A stretch of DNA of 64,000 nt from Paenibacillus sp. (GTDB lineage Bacteria > Bacillota > Bacilli > Paenibacillales > Paenibacillaceae), in NCBI GenBank assembly GCA_017512705.1, contig JAFWEX010000030.1:1-64000 (forward strand). Direction: 5' to 3'. The notes below the pieces were generated by a model. That model did no database searches, was not told the DNA's origin, and saw only the letters and a list, made by a program, of their open reading frames with translations. The translations under genes were made by a program, and so were the position numbers. Of the stretch, positions 52,611 through 61,882 are shown one piece after another. Position 1 is the stretch's first letter, and each line of letters opens with the position of its first letter.

Positions 52611-53888
52611 ATGAGGTCTAATTATTTAACTCGAGCTTTTTATTATCTTTGGACAACTCAGACGGCTGCAAACGCCGCGGATGTTCTGTATATTATGGCT
52701 CTGACCGTGATGGTGCTGGATCGTACGAATTCGCTAGTGTCTGCAGCGCTTCTACCCTTGTTACGCAGTGGAGCTCAATTGTTGAGTAGCCTTGCTGCAC
52801 CGCTGCTCATTCAGCGTTTCAAGTTGTCCAGTCTGCTCTTTATGTCACAAACCGGGCAGTTTCTGCTGTTTATCTGCCTGGCTGTATATCTACATATGAA
52901 TGGAGATGCATCTTCATTATTGCTCGTATTCTCACTTGTATTTGTCATGTCTTTCCTCGATGGCTGGACCACCCCAGCTCGTAATGCACTGATCCCGCGA
53001 CTGGTTACTCATGAACAAGGCTTACTAAAAGCCAATGGTCTCATGAGCGTCAGTGACCAAGTTGTACAATTTGCAGGTTGGGGTCTGAGCGGAGTAATCG
53101 TTGCATGGATCGGATCGAGCTCAACCTTGTTAATTACAGCAGTAATTTATGGCTTGGCAGCCACATTTACACTTGGTGTCAAAGAGCCAGTCCATGGAGG
53201 TATATCAGAGAAACATGTGAATGCATCTACTGATATTGCACCTGATCTTGACACAAGCAGATGGCATACGTTGACCGAAGGCTGGAAAATGATATGGAAG
53301 ACACCCCGCCTGCGGGTGCTTACGTTCATGGATATGATCGATATGCTTGGCGGATCTATTTGGGTAGGCGCTTTTACGCTGGCTTTTGTTCAAGTGGCAC
53401 TTGGTCAAGGAGAAGACTGGTGGGGCTTTATCAACGCAGCTTATTTTGCCGGAACCATTGGTGGTGGTTTGCTGGTACTTGCATTAGCCAGAATCATTGG
53501 CAGCCGTTATTTTGCAGTCATGATGGTGGGGATGGCAGGATATGGCGTATTGACCGCAGTCTATGCATTGAACTCACAGCCATTTGTGGCGTTGATCCTT
53601 GTCATGTTGATGGGGCCTTTTGCTGAACTTGCTATGATTAACCGTCGTACATTGATTCAGAGTAGTGTATCTAATCGAATGCTGCCTAAGGTTTTGTCGG
53701 CTCAAGCCTCGATGATGCATCTCGTATTTTGCGTTTCATTGCTAGGCATGGCTTGGCTTGCTGAGTATATTGGTATCGTGAACCTCTATTTATTTGCAGC
53801 TGGACTAACTATTCTGGCAATCATTGCTGGCTTACTGAATTACAGGGCTTTTCAGGATAAAACGGTTCGTTGTCAAACGATGACTTAG
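52611..53888 (+). CDS. MFS transporter (MFS_3 type)
   Basis: A 425-residue carrier with about twelve hydrophobic segments. The N-terminal FYYLWTTQTAANAADVLYIM and the LDGWTTPARNALIPRLV region near residue 105 match the MFS_3/enterobactin-exporter-like group of Firmicutes. Substrate unknown. ATG 52611 has GGAG 9 nt upstream; ATG 52605 is too close to it. The following small gene's SD overlaps its stop. Confidence 0.88.
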   Translation: MRSNYLTRAFYYLWTTQTAANAADVLYIMALTVMVLDRTNSLVSAALLPLLRSGAQLLSSLAAPLLIQRFKLSSLLFMSQTGQFLLFICLAVYLHMNGDASSLLLVFSLVFVMSFLDGWTTPARNALIPRLVTHEQGLLKANGLMSVSDQVVQFAGWGLSGVIVAWIGSSSTLLITAVIYGLAATFTLGVKEPVHGGISEKHVNASTDIAPDLDTSRWHTLTEGWKMIWKTPRLRVLTFMDMIDMLGGSIWVGAFTLAFVQVALGQGEDWWGFINAAYFAGTIGGGLLVLALARIIGSRYFAVMMVGMAGYGVLTAVYALNSQPFVALILVMLMGPFAELAMINRRTLIQSSVSNRMLPKVLSAQASMMHLVFCVSLLGMAWLAEYIGIVNLYLFAAGLTILAIIAGLLNYRAFQDKTVRCQTMT

Positions 53889-53901
53889 GAGGATGATGAT
53901 A

Positions 53902-54129
53902 ATGGTTAAAGATCATTCATTGCACCAGAAGCGTAGTCATTTTCTTTCGCAAAGAGATCGGATTCGTTTCATATCCCCATTTCTTTTTTCAGTAATCATT
54001 GGTATGGCTTATACGTGGTTATTCGTTAATGAAACGACAAACGGATATCTTGGCAGAATATTGCCAAGCACAGATGGTCCGGATCTGCATCAATATCTTC
54101 CGGTGATTCTTCCGGCATTTGTGTATTAG
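53902..54129 (+). CDS. Small membrane protein, 75 aa, function unknown
   Basis: A basic N-terminus (KDHSLHQKRSHFLSQRDRIRF), one hydrophobic segment (FLFSVIIGMAYTWLFV) and a short polar tail. AGGAGG directly follows the MFS stop and is 9 nt before ATG 53902. The tight linkage suggests an accessory to the MFS carrier, but no family is recognised. Confidence 0.6.
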   Translation: MVKDHSLHQKRSHFLSQRDRIRFISPFLFSVIIGMAYTWLFVNETTNGYLGRILPSTDGPDLHQYLPVILPAFVY

Positions 54130-54150
54130 TATGTTGTACAGAGGAAACAC

Positions 54151-54249
54151 ATGATTCTGATCGAAAATATATCATTTAGCTGTATTCAAGCGATTATTGC
54201 GTTCCTCAGTCTTTTTGCATCTCTTATCGTTGTGATGGTGTTTATGTAA
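54151..54249 (+). CDS. Very small membrane peptide, 32 aa
   Basis: An ORF MILIENISFSCIQAIIAFLS plus a hydrophobic end (LFASLIVVMVFM). GAGGAAAC precedes the ATG by 2-3 nt. It follows the 75-aa gene by 21 bp. Real translation is plausible but unproven. Confidence 0.4.
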   Translation: MILIENISFSCIQAIIAFLSLFASLIVVMVFM

Positions 54250-54311
54250 GTTTCTAAGCAGTCTTCTTTGAAAAATAATGTACTTCTAAACTATAAGTAC
54301 TTCTTTCACAG

Positions 54312-54348
54312 ATAAAAGGCGCTATCCCCCAGGGTAGCGCCTTTTATA
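54312..54348. terminator. Terminator before the tandem repeats
   Basis: A perfect 13-bp stem ATAAAAGGCGCTA/TAGCGCCTTTTAT. The A/T-rich flanks would let it work on either strand; it probably ends the Nudix-MFS transcript. Confidence 0.8.
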
Positions 54349-54349
54349 G

Positions 54350-55008
54350 TTTCCCCCTGCTCCCGTGAAAAACCAAAGCGTGTTTTAGAAGCATGTCCCC
54401 AAGGAGCAGCGCGTAGTGGAGGAGGTGAGATCAATTCTATAGAAGCGAAGCGTTCGCGTTTGTCACCGGATGTTTCCCTATGAAGGGAAATTCCAAAACC
54501 ATCCGAGGACAACCAGCGATCGAAAGAACGACTCACCGCCGGAACGCCCACCGCAGCTCCCTCCCTCGAGGTTTTCCCCCTGCTCCCGTGAAAAACCAAA
54601 GCATGTTTTAGAAGCATATCCCCGAGGAGTAGCGCGTAGTGGAGGAGGAGAGATCGATTCTGAAGAAGCGAAGCGTTCGCGTTTGTCACCGGTTTCCCTA
54701 TGAAGGGGAAAATCCCAAATCATCCGGGGACAACTAGCGATCGAAAGAACGACTCACCGCCGGAACGCCCACCGCAGCTCCCTCACTCGAGTTTTTCCCC
54801 CTGCTCCTGTGAAAAACCTAAGCGTGTTTTAGAAGCATATCCCCGAGGAGTAGCGCGTAGTGGAGGAGGAGAGATCGATTCTGAAGAAGCGAAGCGTTCG
54901 CGTTTGTCACCGGATGTTTCCCTATGAAGGGAAATTCCAAAACCATCCGGGGACAACCAGCGATCGAAAGAACGACTCACCGCCGGAACGCCCACCGCAG
55001 CTCCCTCC
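54350..55008. repeat. Three tandem copies of a ~220 bp structured repeat
   Basis: Copies span about 54350-54571, 54572-54792 and 54793-55008 (CCCCC landmarks at 54353, 54576 and 54797; periods 223 and 221 bp), joined by CTCGAG or a close variant. Each copy holds nested dyads: CTGCTCC/GGAG(C or T)AG, GCGAA-GCG-TTCGC, TTTGTC/GACAA, CCGGATG/CATCCG, TTTCCCT-ATG-AAGGGAAA, CGTTC/GAACG, and GGAGGAG/CTCCCTCC at the ends. The periods are not multiples of three, so continuous coding across copies is excluded. Probably a non-coding, structured repeat element. Confidence 0.92.
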
Positions 55009-55036
55009 GAAAGATGATGGCTTCTAACTTCCATGC

Positions 55037-56095
55037 TTAGTCAATGAACCCTTCCATGGTAGCCGTCGGCATCATATTCGACTGCCAAGCGCCTTTGCCG
55101 TATCCACCGTTATAGCCTGGGGTAGCTTGCGGCTCCCAGTAAAATACACCTTTCCCTTTTCCACTCGGCAAATTACGAATCTGATTTTTCATCGCTGCAA
55201 CAAAGGCTTTACCTGCTGCCGCCTGATTATTGTCCATGCCAATTTCAGATATCATAATTTCTTTACCATAACGATTGATCAGATCCTTCGCATTATTCAC
55301 TGTGTTGGTTACCGCGGTATTCCAGCCGGAAGCGGAAGGATAGAGGGACATGGCGATCATATCAAAATTAGCTCCGTTGTTGATCAGTCCACCGATGTTC
55401 CAAACAAACAGGGCATTATCATCGCCACCAGCCAGATGTACAATCGTTTTCGTGCCGCTGCTGATGGATTTTACAGCATTATGTCCAGTGTTCACGAGCC
55501 ATGCATAGTTCTTCATGTTCGTTGAAGCTTTGCCATCGTCCCATAACATGCCGTTACTGGTTTCGTTACCAATCTGTACCCAATCCGGGGTTACACCCTT
55601 GCTTTGCATAGCGGTCATGACTTCACGAGTGTGATTCCAGACAGCATCCATTAATTGCTGGAACGTATAGTTTTTCCAAGCCGCCGGTTTGGTTTGTTTG
55701 CCTGGATCTGCCCAGGAATCGCTGTAATGGAGCGTCAGCATAACACTCATGCCTGCGTTTTTGGCGCGTTGTGCGAGAGAAGCAGCGCGGTCTTTATTCA
55801 TGTAACCGTTACCATAATCATTCGATGGATTAACGAAAACCCGGATTCGAACGGAGTTAATCTGGTAATCTTTTTTCAGAATATCAATGATGTCTCGTTG
55901 TACTCCGTTTTTATCTTTCCACTTGTAGCCTTGAGCTTCCATACCGGGAACCCAACTGATGTCGGCCCCTTTGGCAAAACTGGGTGCAGCGCTGGCGTGC
56001 TGGCTTGAGGGCAGTAAGATGGAAGTGAAAGTGAATACCATGACCCAAGCCAGCAGAATGCTTATTCTTTTGAAAACCCTTACATTTTTGGACAT
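55037..56095 (-). CDS. Secreted GH53 endo-beta-1,4-galactanase
   Basis: A 352-residue arabinogalactan endo-1,4-beta-galactosidase acting on plant pectic galactan. A signal peptide ends near SSQHASA (residue 36). The TIM-barrel has the acid/base E178 (QIGNETSNGML) and nucleophile E284 (MISEIGM), both in the expected clan-A positions. The length is that of a single-domain GH53. CGAGGAGG precedes the ATG. No galactan uptake operon lies next to it. Confidence 0.95.
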   Translation of the reverse strand: MSKNVRVFKRISILLAWVMVFTFTSILLPSSQHASAAPSFAKGADISWVPGMEAQGYKWKDKNGVQRDIIDILKKDYQINSVRIRVFVNPSNDYGNGYMNKDRAASLAQRAKNAGMSVMLTLHYSDSWADPGKQTKPAAWKNYTFQQLMDAVWNHTREVMTAMQSKGVTPDWVQIGNETSNGMLWDDGKASTNMKNYAWLVNTGHNAVKSISSGTKTIVHLAGGDDNALFVWNIGGLINNGANFDMIAMSLYPSASGWNTAVTNTVNNAKDLINRYGKEIMISEIGMDNNQAAAGKAFVAAMKNQIRNLPSGKGKGVFYWEPQATPGYNGGYGKGAWQSNMMPTATMEGFID

Positions 56096-56475
56096 TACGA
56101 CATGCCTCCTCGATATAAGTTGAGATGCATCCTCATTATAGTCTTATGAGATCATACGGCTAAAGGGTCAATTTCCAATATTTTGGTTGTTTTCTTAACC
56201 TCTAAAATCATTATGTTCAATAGGTATATTTCGATTAAATATAAAAGACAAAACAAAAAGCCGTCCGAAGACGGCTTTTCTACCCGTGGCGCTTTTTTAA
56301 ACATTGATCCGTATCCCGCGCCTCCATCATCAACCAAATTATTTGGAAGTTGTGGATCGGGTAAGGGACACGTTCAACATGACATTAGAAATGTTGACGC
56401 ACCTCCTTTCCTTGTGGGAAGAGTATACAACATACTATTTCGAAATACTAGTCTTTTTTTCGTATTTATGCAAAA
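56096..56475. other. Intergenic gap with one hairpin
   Basis: Holds a terminator-like hairpin at 56256-56280 (stem AAAAGCCGTC/GACGGCTTTT) and AT-rich sequence. It probably ends the minus-strand 75-aa gene. No ORF convinces me. Confidence 0.6.
56256..56280 (-). terminator. Terminator hairpin
   Basis: Perfect 10-bp stem AAAAGCCGTC/GACGGCTTTT, CGAA loop, with TTTTG on the minus strand. Confidence 0.75.
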
Positions 56476-56703
56476 TTATTTTTCGGTTTGAAACATGGTT
56501 GTTTCCCTTGCATAATGGCTCTTCGTTCCGTTTTCGTTGCGAATCCGCACGAGGTCATCACTGATCTGCTCGACAATGCCGCGGCCGACTTCACAGTATA
56601 CACCGGCAGGATCTTCTTGCCATGCAATGACTACACATTGCGATAGAGCTGCAGTGAAAAATTCGATGTTTTTTTGCAATGTTCTAGGTTTGTTCGATTT
56701 CAT
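56476..56703 (-). CDS. Small conserved-looking protein, 75 aa
   Basis: A soluble protein with SQCVVIAWQEDPAGVYCEVGRGIVEQISDDLVRI given here by region (residues about 21-54), suggestive of a small SH3-like beta barrel. Two cysteines. Family not recognised. GGAGT lies before the ATG; divergent from ppk1. Confidence 0.7.
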   Translation of the reverse strand: MKSNKPRTLQKNIEFFTAALSQCVVIAWQEDPAGVYCEVGRGIVEQISDDLVRIRNENGTKSHYARETTMFQTEK

Positions 56704-56912
56704 GAGATACTCCTTTAAAATAGCTTAAAATTTGGAATAAAAACGACAGCCGATCAAATCACACTGTAGTTCACTTTACCTTGTCTATTGTTCTTTGTAA
56801 AGGGATGGAAAAAGTTGCGCTCATGAGTTATCATTTACATAAATTTAACAATACGTTAACATTCCGATGACGCTTGGAGTCGATTACGAATAGTACAATT
56901 ATAGTAGAGTTC

Positions 56913-56930
56913 GAATTGGAATTGGAATTG
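56913..56930. repeat. Three GAATTG units upstream of ppk1
   Basis: Exact triple hexamer in the ppk1 5' leader, ending about 13 bp before its SD. Confidence 0.85.
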
Positions 56931-56956
56931 ACATGCATCACATTCGGAGGCCATAC

Positions 56957-59038
56957 ATGCATAAGGATATTAGAACGGGCAATTATGTTAATCGTGATTT
57001 AAGTTGGGTTGAATTTAATCGGCGTGTGCTTCAGGAGGCTCAAGATCCGACTACACCGATGCTGGAGCGAATGAGGTTCCTTGGTATCGTTGCCAGCAAT
57101 CTGGATGAGTTTGTCAGTGTACGACTTGCAGAGACTAAAGAAAAGATTAAGGCTGGATTCACGCAAAAAGATTTTACAGGATACACTCCTTCAGGGCTGT
57201 ATCGCAGATTGATTAAACGAACCGGGGCTATGGTCGCGGAGCAGTATAAAACGTACCGTGAGCTCATTCGCCTTCTCGCGAAGAAGGGTGTGCACATCCA
57301 GGAGTATGTGGACCTTAACGTGACACAGCAAAAGGCTATGGACCAATACTATCATGACATTATTTTTCCGGTACTTACACCCATGGCCATCGACCAGAGT
57401 CGGCCGTTCCCGCTGGTTCACAACAAGTCGGTGTATCTTTCGATTATGCTGCAAAAAGAAGATGAACAGAAAGATGAGCCATTTATGGCCATCGTGCAGG
57501 TACCATCCAATCTTCCTCGGATCGTGAAGGTGCCCCTGCGGGCCAACAGCAAGAAAAAAACATTCATTCTAATTGAAGATTTAATTAAACATCATGTGCA
57601 TACCCTGTTTAGCGGATACGTATCGCTGGCTGTACAGGAGTTCAGGGTGACCCGCAACGCGGATCTCTCCATTAATGAAGAGGAAGCGGAAGACTTGCTG
57701 GAAGCCATTGAAAAAGAATTGCGCCGCAGACGCCGCGGGGCCCCTGTCAGACTGGAAGTGTGCAAGGATTTCCGTAGTGACGCACTGAAGGAGCTGCAAG
57801 ACGAATTTGAGATTCAGGACCCGATCTTTGAAATCGACGGACCACTTGATCTCAGCTTCCTGGGCGGATTTGTAGATAGCCTTGAAGGCTTCTCTCATCT
57901 AAAATACAGTCCTGTACAACCAGTGTATCCGCCTGAGTTTCTGCCAAGGGAGAGTCATTTTGAGTTGCTGCGCAGACGGGATGTTTTGGTCCATCACCCC
58001 TACGAATCCTTTGAACCGGTAACGGATTTTATTCTGGAAGCTTCGGAAGATCCACAAGTATTAGCCATTAAGATGACGCTCTACCGAGTGAATGGTGATT
58101 CTCGACTTATTCCGGCGCTCGCTCTTGCAGCAGAGAGTGGCAAGCAGGTTACCGTCGTTGTAGAGCTAAAAGCCCGATTTGATGAAGAACGGAATATTGC
58201 TTGGGCACGCAAATTGGAGAAAGCAGGTTGTCATGTTGTCTATGGTCTGGTTGGGCTGAAAACACATGCCAAGATCATCCTCGTTGTACGCCGGGAGCAG
58301 CAAGGACTGCGACGTTACGTTCACGTCGGAACGGGCAATTACAACGAAAGCACGGCTAAAGTGTATACGGATGTGGGTCTGTTCACCTCTAACCCGATCA
58401 TCGGGGAAGATGCCTCTGAACTGTTTAACGAGATTACCGGTTATTCCGGTCCGAAGGCATTGCAAGCATTTCGGGTGGCCCCAGACGGGATGAAGGACGA
58501 GCTCTTTGCGCTGATTCAGCGGGAGACAGAGCATGCCTTACAAGGTAAACGTTCCCGTATCATTGCCAAGATCAACTCCCTATCTCATCAGGATATGATT
58601 GATCAACTATATGTTGCCTCTCAAGCAGGGGTGCAGATTGATTTGATTGTCCGTGGGGTGTGCTGCCTACGTCCTGGTGTCGAAGGGCTTAGTGAGAATA
58701 TTCGCGTAATTAGCATCGTAGATCGCTTCCTTGAGCATTCACGGTTGTTCTATTTCGAAAATGGGGGCACCCCGGACGTCTTCATTTCTAGCGCAGACTG
58801 GATGTCGCGGAACTTGAACCGACGTATTGAGCTAATGTGTCCCGTATTCGACCCTTCATTAAAAAAGATGCTGGTGGATATTTTGAATCTGTCTCTGAAT
58901 GATAATGTGAAGGCCAGACAGCTTATGCCAAACGGTAATTATATATTTGTAGAAAATGAAAAACCCCCGCTGAGAAGTCAGACGGAGGCGATGGGTATTA
59001 TCCCTTGGAAGCCTGCTGAATGGAGTGTTTTAACGTAA
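56957..59038 (+). CDS. ppk1: Polyphosphate kinase 1
   Basis: A 693-residue enzyme that reversibly polymerises the ATP gamma-phosphate into polyphosphate. It has the N-terminal NRDLSWVEFNRRVLQEA, the catalytic histidine in GLKTHAKI and the second histidine in RFLEHSRLFYF. ATG 56957 follows GGAGG by 6 nt; an ATG at 56933 has no SD. Its last 41 bp overlap the ppx gene on the other strand. Confidence 0.97.
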   Translation: MHKDIRTGNYVNRDLSWVEFNRRVLQEAQDPTTPMLERMRFLGIVASNLDEFVSVRLAETKEKIKAGFTQKDFTGYTPSGLYRRLIKRTGAMVAEQYKTYRELIRLLAKKGVHIQEYVDLNVTQQKAMDQYYHDIIFPVLTPMAIDQSRPFPLVHNKSVYLSIMLQKEDEQKDEPFMAIVQVPSNLPRIVKVPLRANSKKKTFILIEDLIKHHVHTLFSGYVSLAVQEFRVTRNADLSINEEEAEDLLEAIEKELRRRRRGAPVRLEVCKDFRSDALKELQDEFEIQDPIFEIDGPLDLSFLGGFVDSLEGFSHLKYSPVQPVYPPEFLPRESHFELLRRRDVLVHHPYESFEPVTDFILEASEDPQVLAIKMTLYRVNGDSRLIPALALAAESGKQVTVVVELKARFDEERNIAWARKLEKAGCHVVYGLVGLKTHAKIILVVRREQQGLRRYVHVGTGNYNESTAKVYTDVGLFTSNPIIGEDASELFNEITGYSGPKALQAFRVAPDGMKDELFALIQRETEHALQGKRSRIIAKINSLSHQDMIDQLYVASQAGVQIDLIVRGVCCLRPGVEGLSENIRVISIVDRFLEHSRLFYFENGGTPDVFISSADWMSRNLNRRIELMCPVFDPSLKKMLVDILNLSLNDNVKARQLMPNGNYIFVENEKPPLRSQTEAMGIIPWKPAEWSVLT

Positions 59039-60524
59039 CTCCCCAGGCTTCCTGCAGATCTTTGATGGCATCTTCTAAGCCGTTCAGTTCCAATAAAGGC
59101 TCGTCTGTACAGGTCAATGTGACCTGCAGCGAGTCTTTTTCTCTGACCGCATGAATGGCGGTAATGCTCTCCGCACGGTTGATCGCTTCGGCTGCACGCA
59201 GCAGAGAGCCAATACGATGAGCATGCTGCTCGTCGGAATCTTTTAGAATGTCCGCATGCTTTTGCAGCAATTGAGGTGTTCTTTTTTTCGGATGATAGTC
59301 GGCCGCAATGGCACTAAGAATGGTTTCTCTATGGGAGAGACCATAAATACTTGCATTCATAATCCAGTATGCTGAATGCTGTGTGTATCTGAAGTAGTTA
59401 ATCTGTTTGCCAGCCATGTGCAGCATGGAGGAGGCGTACAGGATTCGCTCGTCGGATGGGTCAGGAACAGCCTCCTGCAAGGCGGTGTATAGAATCACTG
59501 TATCCTGATGGATCCGGTTCAGACGTTTTTCTGGAATGGGCGGACCGTAATGAAGAAAATTACGGATGCTGTCCTTCAGTGCATCTGGTGCTGAAGGTTG
59601 ACCTGATGCTAGATAATCCCTCAGTAACCCGTCACGAAGTCCTGCTCCGCTGACAACATAACGATCGCCTTGGATGATGCGGAAGATCGTTCGCAGAATC
59701 AGCACGCCCGGTACAATAATATCAGCTCGATCCTTGGCAAGACCAGGGACCTTTTTGCGTTGAGCAGAAGTAAGAGATGGCAGGGAACGAGCGATATTTT
59801 CCATTGCTTCTTCTCCCATTTCATAATGATGTGTCACAGGAAGAGAATATTGTGTTCGCTTTTGCTCTACTTTTGCAAGTGTACGCATCGTCCCACCTAG
59901 TCCAATCAACGGCAGGCCCGGGTGTTCTCCGATCCAATCCAGTCCGTGTAATGCTTCAGTGACGTCCCTGCACAGTGCATCTTGATTTGCTTCTGACCAT
60001 TGATCCTCGCCTCCATAACGGGCATGTGAGTTCACGGCACCGATCGGCAAGGAAACGCTATGTAATCTTTCGCGATTGCGGAATACGGTGATCTCCGTGC
60101 TACCACCCCCGATATCAACCACAAATCCATCCGTTAGATCAATGGACTGAACGACGCCCAAAAATCCATAGTAAGCTTCCCGATCACCAGAAACACATTC
60201 GATCGTAAGTCCAGTTGCACTCTCCAGCCATGCTATAATCTGTGCCGCATTGGTCGCATTACGAATTGCTGCGGTCGCTGCAGCACGAATCAGCTCGGTC
60301 TCATATGCCTCACAGATGGCTTTGAATTGCCGCAAGATAGTAATCGTCGTCGTTAAGGACGACTTCGGAATAGAGCCATCCTGTTCCACAACTCCACTAA
60401 GCCGAGCAGCATATTTGTCTTCATGAATAATGCGGTACGCTCCATCGTTATTCACTTCATAGATCACTAGACGGATGGAGTTCGAGCCAATATCAACAAT
60501 TCCAAGTGTTTTATTTCGTGTCAT
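58998..60524 (-). CDS. ppx: Ppx/GppA exopolyphosphatase
   Basis: A 508-residue ASKHA-fold phosphatase that trims polyphosphate from its ends. Motifs are GIVDIGSNSIRLVIYE (N-terminus) and FVVDIGGGSTEI (about 142-153). The C-terminal HD-like helical region (YASSMLHMAGKQI) fits full-length Ppx. ATG 60524 has AGAAGGAG 6 nt upstream. It converges on ppk1 with overlapping 3' coding ends. Confidence 0.95.
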   Translation of the reverse strand: MTRNKTLGIVDIGSNSIRLVIYEVNNDGAYRIIHEDKYAARLSGVVEQDGSIPKSSLTTTITILRQFKAICEAYETELIRAAATAAIRNATNAAQIIAWLESATGLTIECVSGDREAYYGFLGVVQSIDLTDGFVVDIGGGSTEITVFRNRERLHSVSLPIGAVNSHARYGGEDQWSEANQDALCRDVTEALHGLDWIGEHPGLPLIGLGGTMRTLAKVEQKRTQYSLPVTHHYEMGEEAMENIARSLPSLTSAQRKKVPGLAKDRADIIVPGVLILRTIFRIIQGDRYVVSGAGLRDGLLRDYLASGQPSAPDALKDSIRNFLHYGPPIPEKRLNRIHQDTVILYTALQEAVPDPSDERILYASSMLHMAGKQINYFRYTQHSAYWIMNASIYGLSHRETILSAIAADYHPKKRTPQLLQKHADILKDSDEQHAHRIGSLLRAAEAINRAESITAIHAVREKDSLQVTLTCTDEPLLELNGLEDAIKDLQEAWGVTLKHSIQQASKG

Positions 60525-60550
60525 AAGCATCTCCTTCTACAGAGGTTCAT

Positions 60551-60805
60551 TTAGCCGTAGCGCAGCAGGGCAGCCATGGCTTCTGGTGAGCCCGGAGGCG
60601 TGGCAGAGAAGGGCGTTGTCAACAAAACGACGATGATAAAGACGATGAAACATGCAAATATAATACAACTCAGGGCGAAGCCGCGATTGCGTTTTTGGAT
60701 AAACAGACGAATACCAGTCACGAAGAGCAGTGCCGTCACCGCGACGAGTACAATAGATATTGCGACATAGGCTACACCGTAAAGTGATTTAAAAAATGCT
60801 TCCAT
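60551..60805 (-). CDS. Two-pass membrane protein, 84 aa
   Basis: Two hydrophobic segments (YVAISIVLVAVTALLFVTGI and FALSCIIFACFIVFIIVVLL) separated by a basic loop RLFIQKRNRG, then a short PPGSPEAMAAL tail. It lies 26 bp upstream of ppx on the same strand and is probably co-transcribed. Family unknown. Confidence 0.7.
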   Translation of the reverse strand: MEAFFKSLYGVAYVAISIVLVAVTALLFVTGIRLFIQKRNRGFALSCIIFACFIVFIIVVLLTTPFSATPPGSPEAMAALLRYG

Positions 60806-61042
60806 GTCCTCTGAACGCTCCTTAGATCTTCATTTTTTGCCAATACAAATCATTCTTTAGTAGCATACGACAGATTGAAGCGTTTGAAAAGCAGACCACC
60901 TACTGTCCTCAATTGCTTCTAATGAAGCGGGACATGTTCCATAGAAAAGAGGCCCCTGCCTTGGACAATCATCCAAGAATACCATCCATGGGTTGAGTAT
61001 GTATAAGGAAGGACGATGATGTTGAGAGAGGAGATCAACCCC

Positions 61043-61702
61043 ATGTCGAGACAGTTAGCAAGTAAATGGAGAAAGACCGCTGCGTTGATGAAATATCCGG
61101 TGGCTGCTGTTCATATTCCACAAACAAAGACATTTAATTCAAGGAATCTGTTGTACATGCTGCAGCGTCATGGAATGGTATTTATTAAACCCATTGTAGG
61201 CGGCGGAGGATATGGCGTGATCAGAGTATCCAGAAGCGGCAATGTCTACAGGTATACACATATGCAGGTGAATCGTTCATTCACAAGCTTTAGACAAATG
61301 TATCGTTCCCTGGTGAGGGTAAAGGCCAGAAGGAAATATTTGATTCAGCAAGGGATTCATCTTGCGAGCATCGATGGTAGACCTGTGGATTACAGAGTCA
61401 AGGTGGTTAAAACTGAGCATGGCTGGGTATTCCGCTCGTTGGTCGGAAGGCTTGCGCGTCCGGGATTATGTGTAACGAATCTGAGCAAAGGAGGTACGAT
61501 GCTGTCCGGTAAAAAAGCACTGGCTTTATCGCTACCACACGTTGCTAACCGATATAAGCGACAAGAGATGCGCTCGTTAACTTTGAATTGCACACACATT
61601 ATGGAAAGCCAGTTCCCGGGGATAGGCCAGCTGGGATTCGATTATGGACTGGATCACTCGGGCAGAATTTGGATTTTGGAAGTGAACACGAGACCACAAT
61701 GA
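61043..61702 (+). CDS. YheC/YheD-type ATP-grasp protein, short form
   Basis: A 219-residue protein of the YheCD endospore coat-associated ATP-grasp family. VFIKPIVGGGGYGVIRV is the nucleotide-binding strand-loop, and QLGFDYGLDHSGRIWILEVNTRP carries the metal-binding residues. The ORF stops straight after NTRPQ, so it is shorter at the C-terminus than many YheC/D proteins. ATG 61043 follows GAGAGGAGA; an ATG at 61016 precedes the SD. Confidence 0.82.
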   Translation: MSRQLASKWRKTAALMKYPVAAVHIPQTKTFNSRNLLYMLQRHGMVFIKPIVGGGGYGVIRVSRSGNVYRYTHMQVNRSFTSFRQMYRSLVRVKARRKYLIQQGIHLASIDGRPVDYRVKVVKTEHGWVFRSLVGRLARPGLCVTNLSKGGTMLSGKKALALSLPHVANRYKRQEMRSLTLNCTHIMESQFPGIGQLGFDYGLDHSGRIWILEVNTRPQ

Positions 61703-61882
61703 AGATGACTGGAAAACTAAAGAAATAACAGGAAAAACCGATAGTATAAACAAGGAGAATTGCAGGGAAGTGTTTGAGACATCTGAGCTATGGGTAATTG
61801 TATTGGAGTATTCTTGGAAAATATGAAAATGGATTGTAAAAAAATATTTATTCATTGTTCTAGTAGGATAATTACAAGGTCC
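61703..61882. other. AT-rich gap, no gene seen
   Basis: Only short reading frames without an RBS. It leads into the DnaA-box cluster. Confidence 0.4.

Noticed and set aside
54306-55034. Several open frames of 75-127 codons on both strands across the tandem repeats
   Set aside because: Copy periods are not multiples of three, the frames change between copies, none has a good RBS, and the DNA shows strong dyad structure. I treat them as chance ORFs in a repeat.
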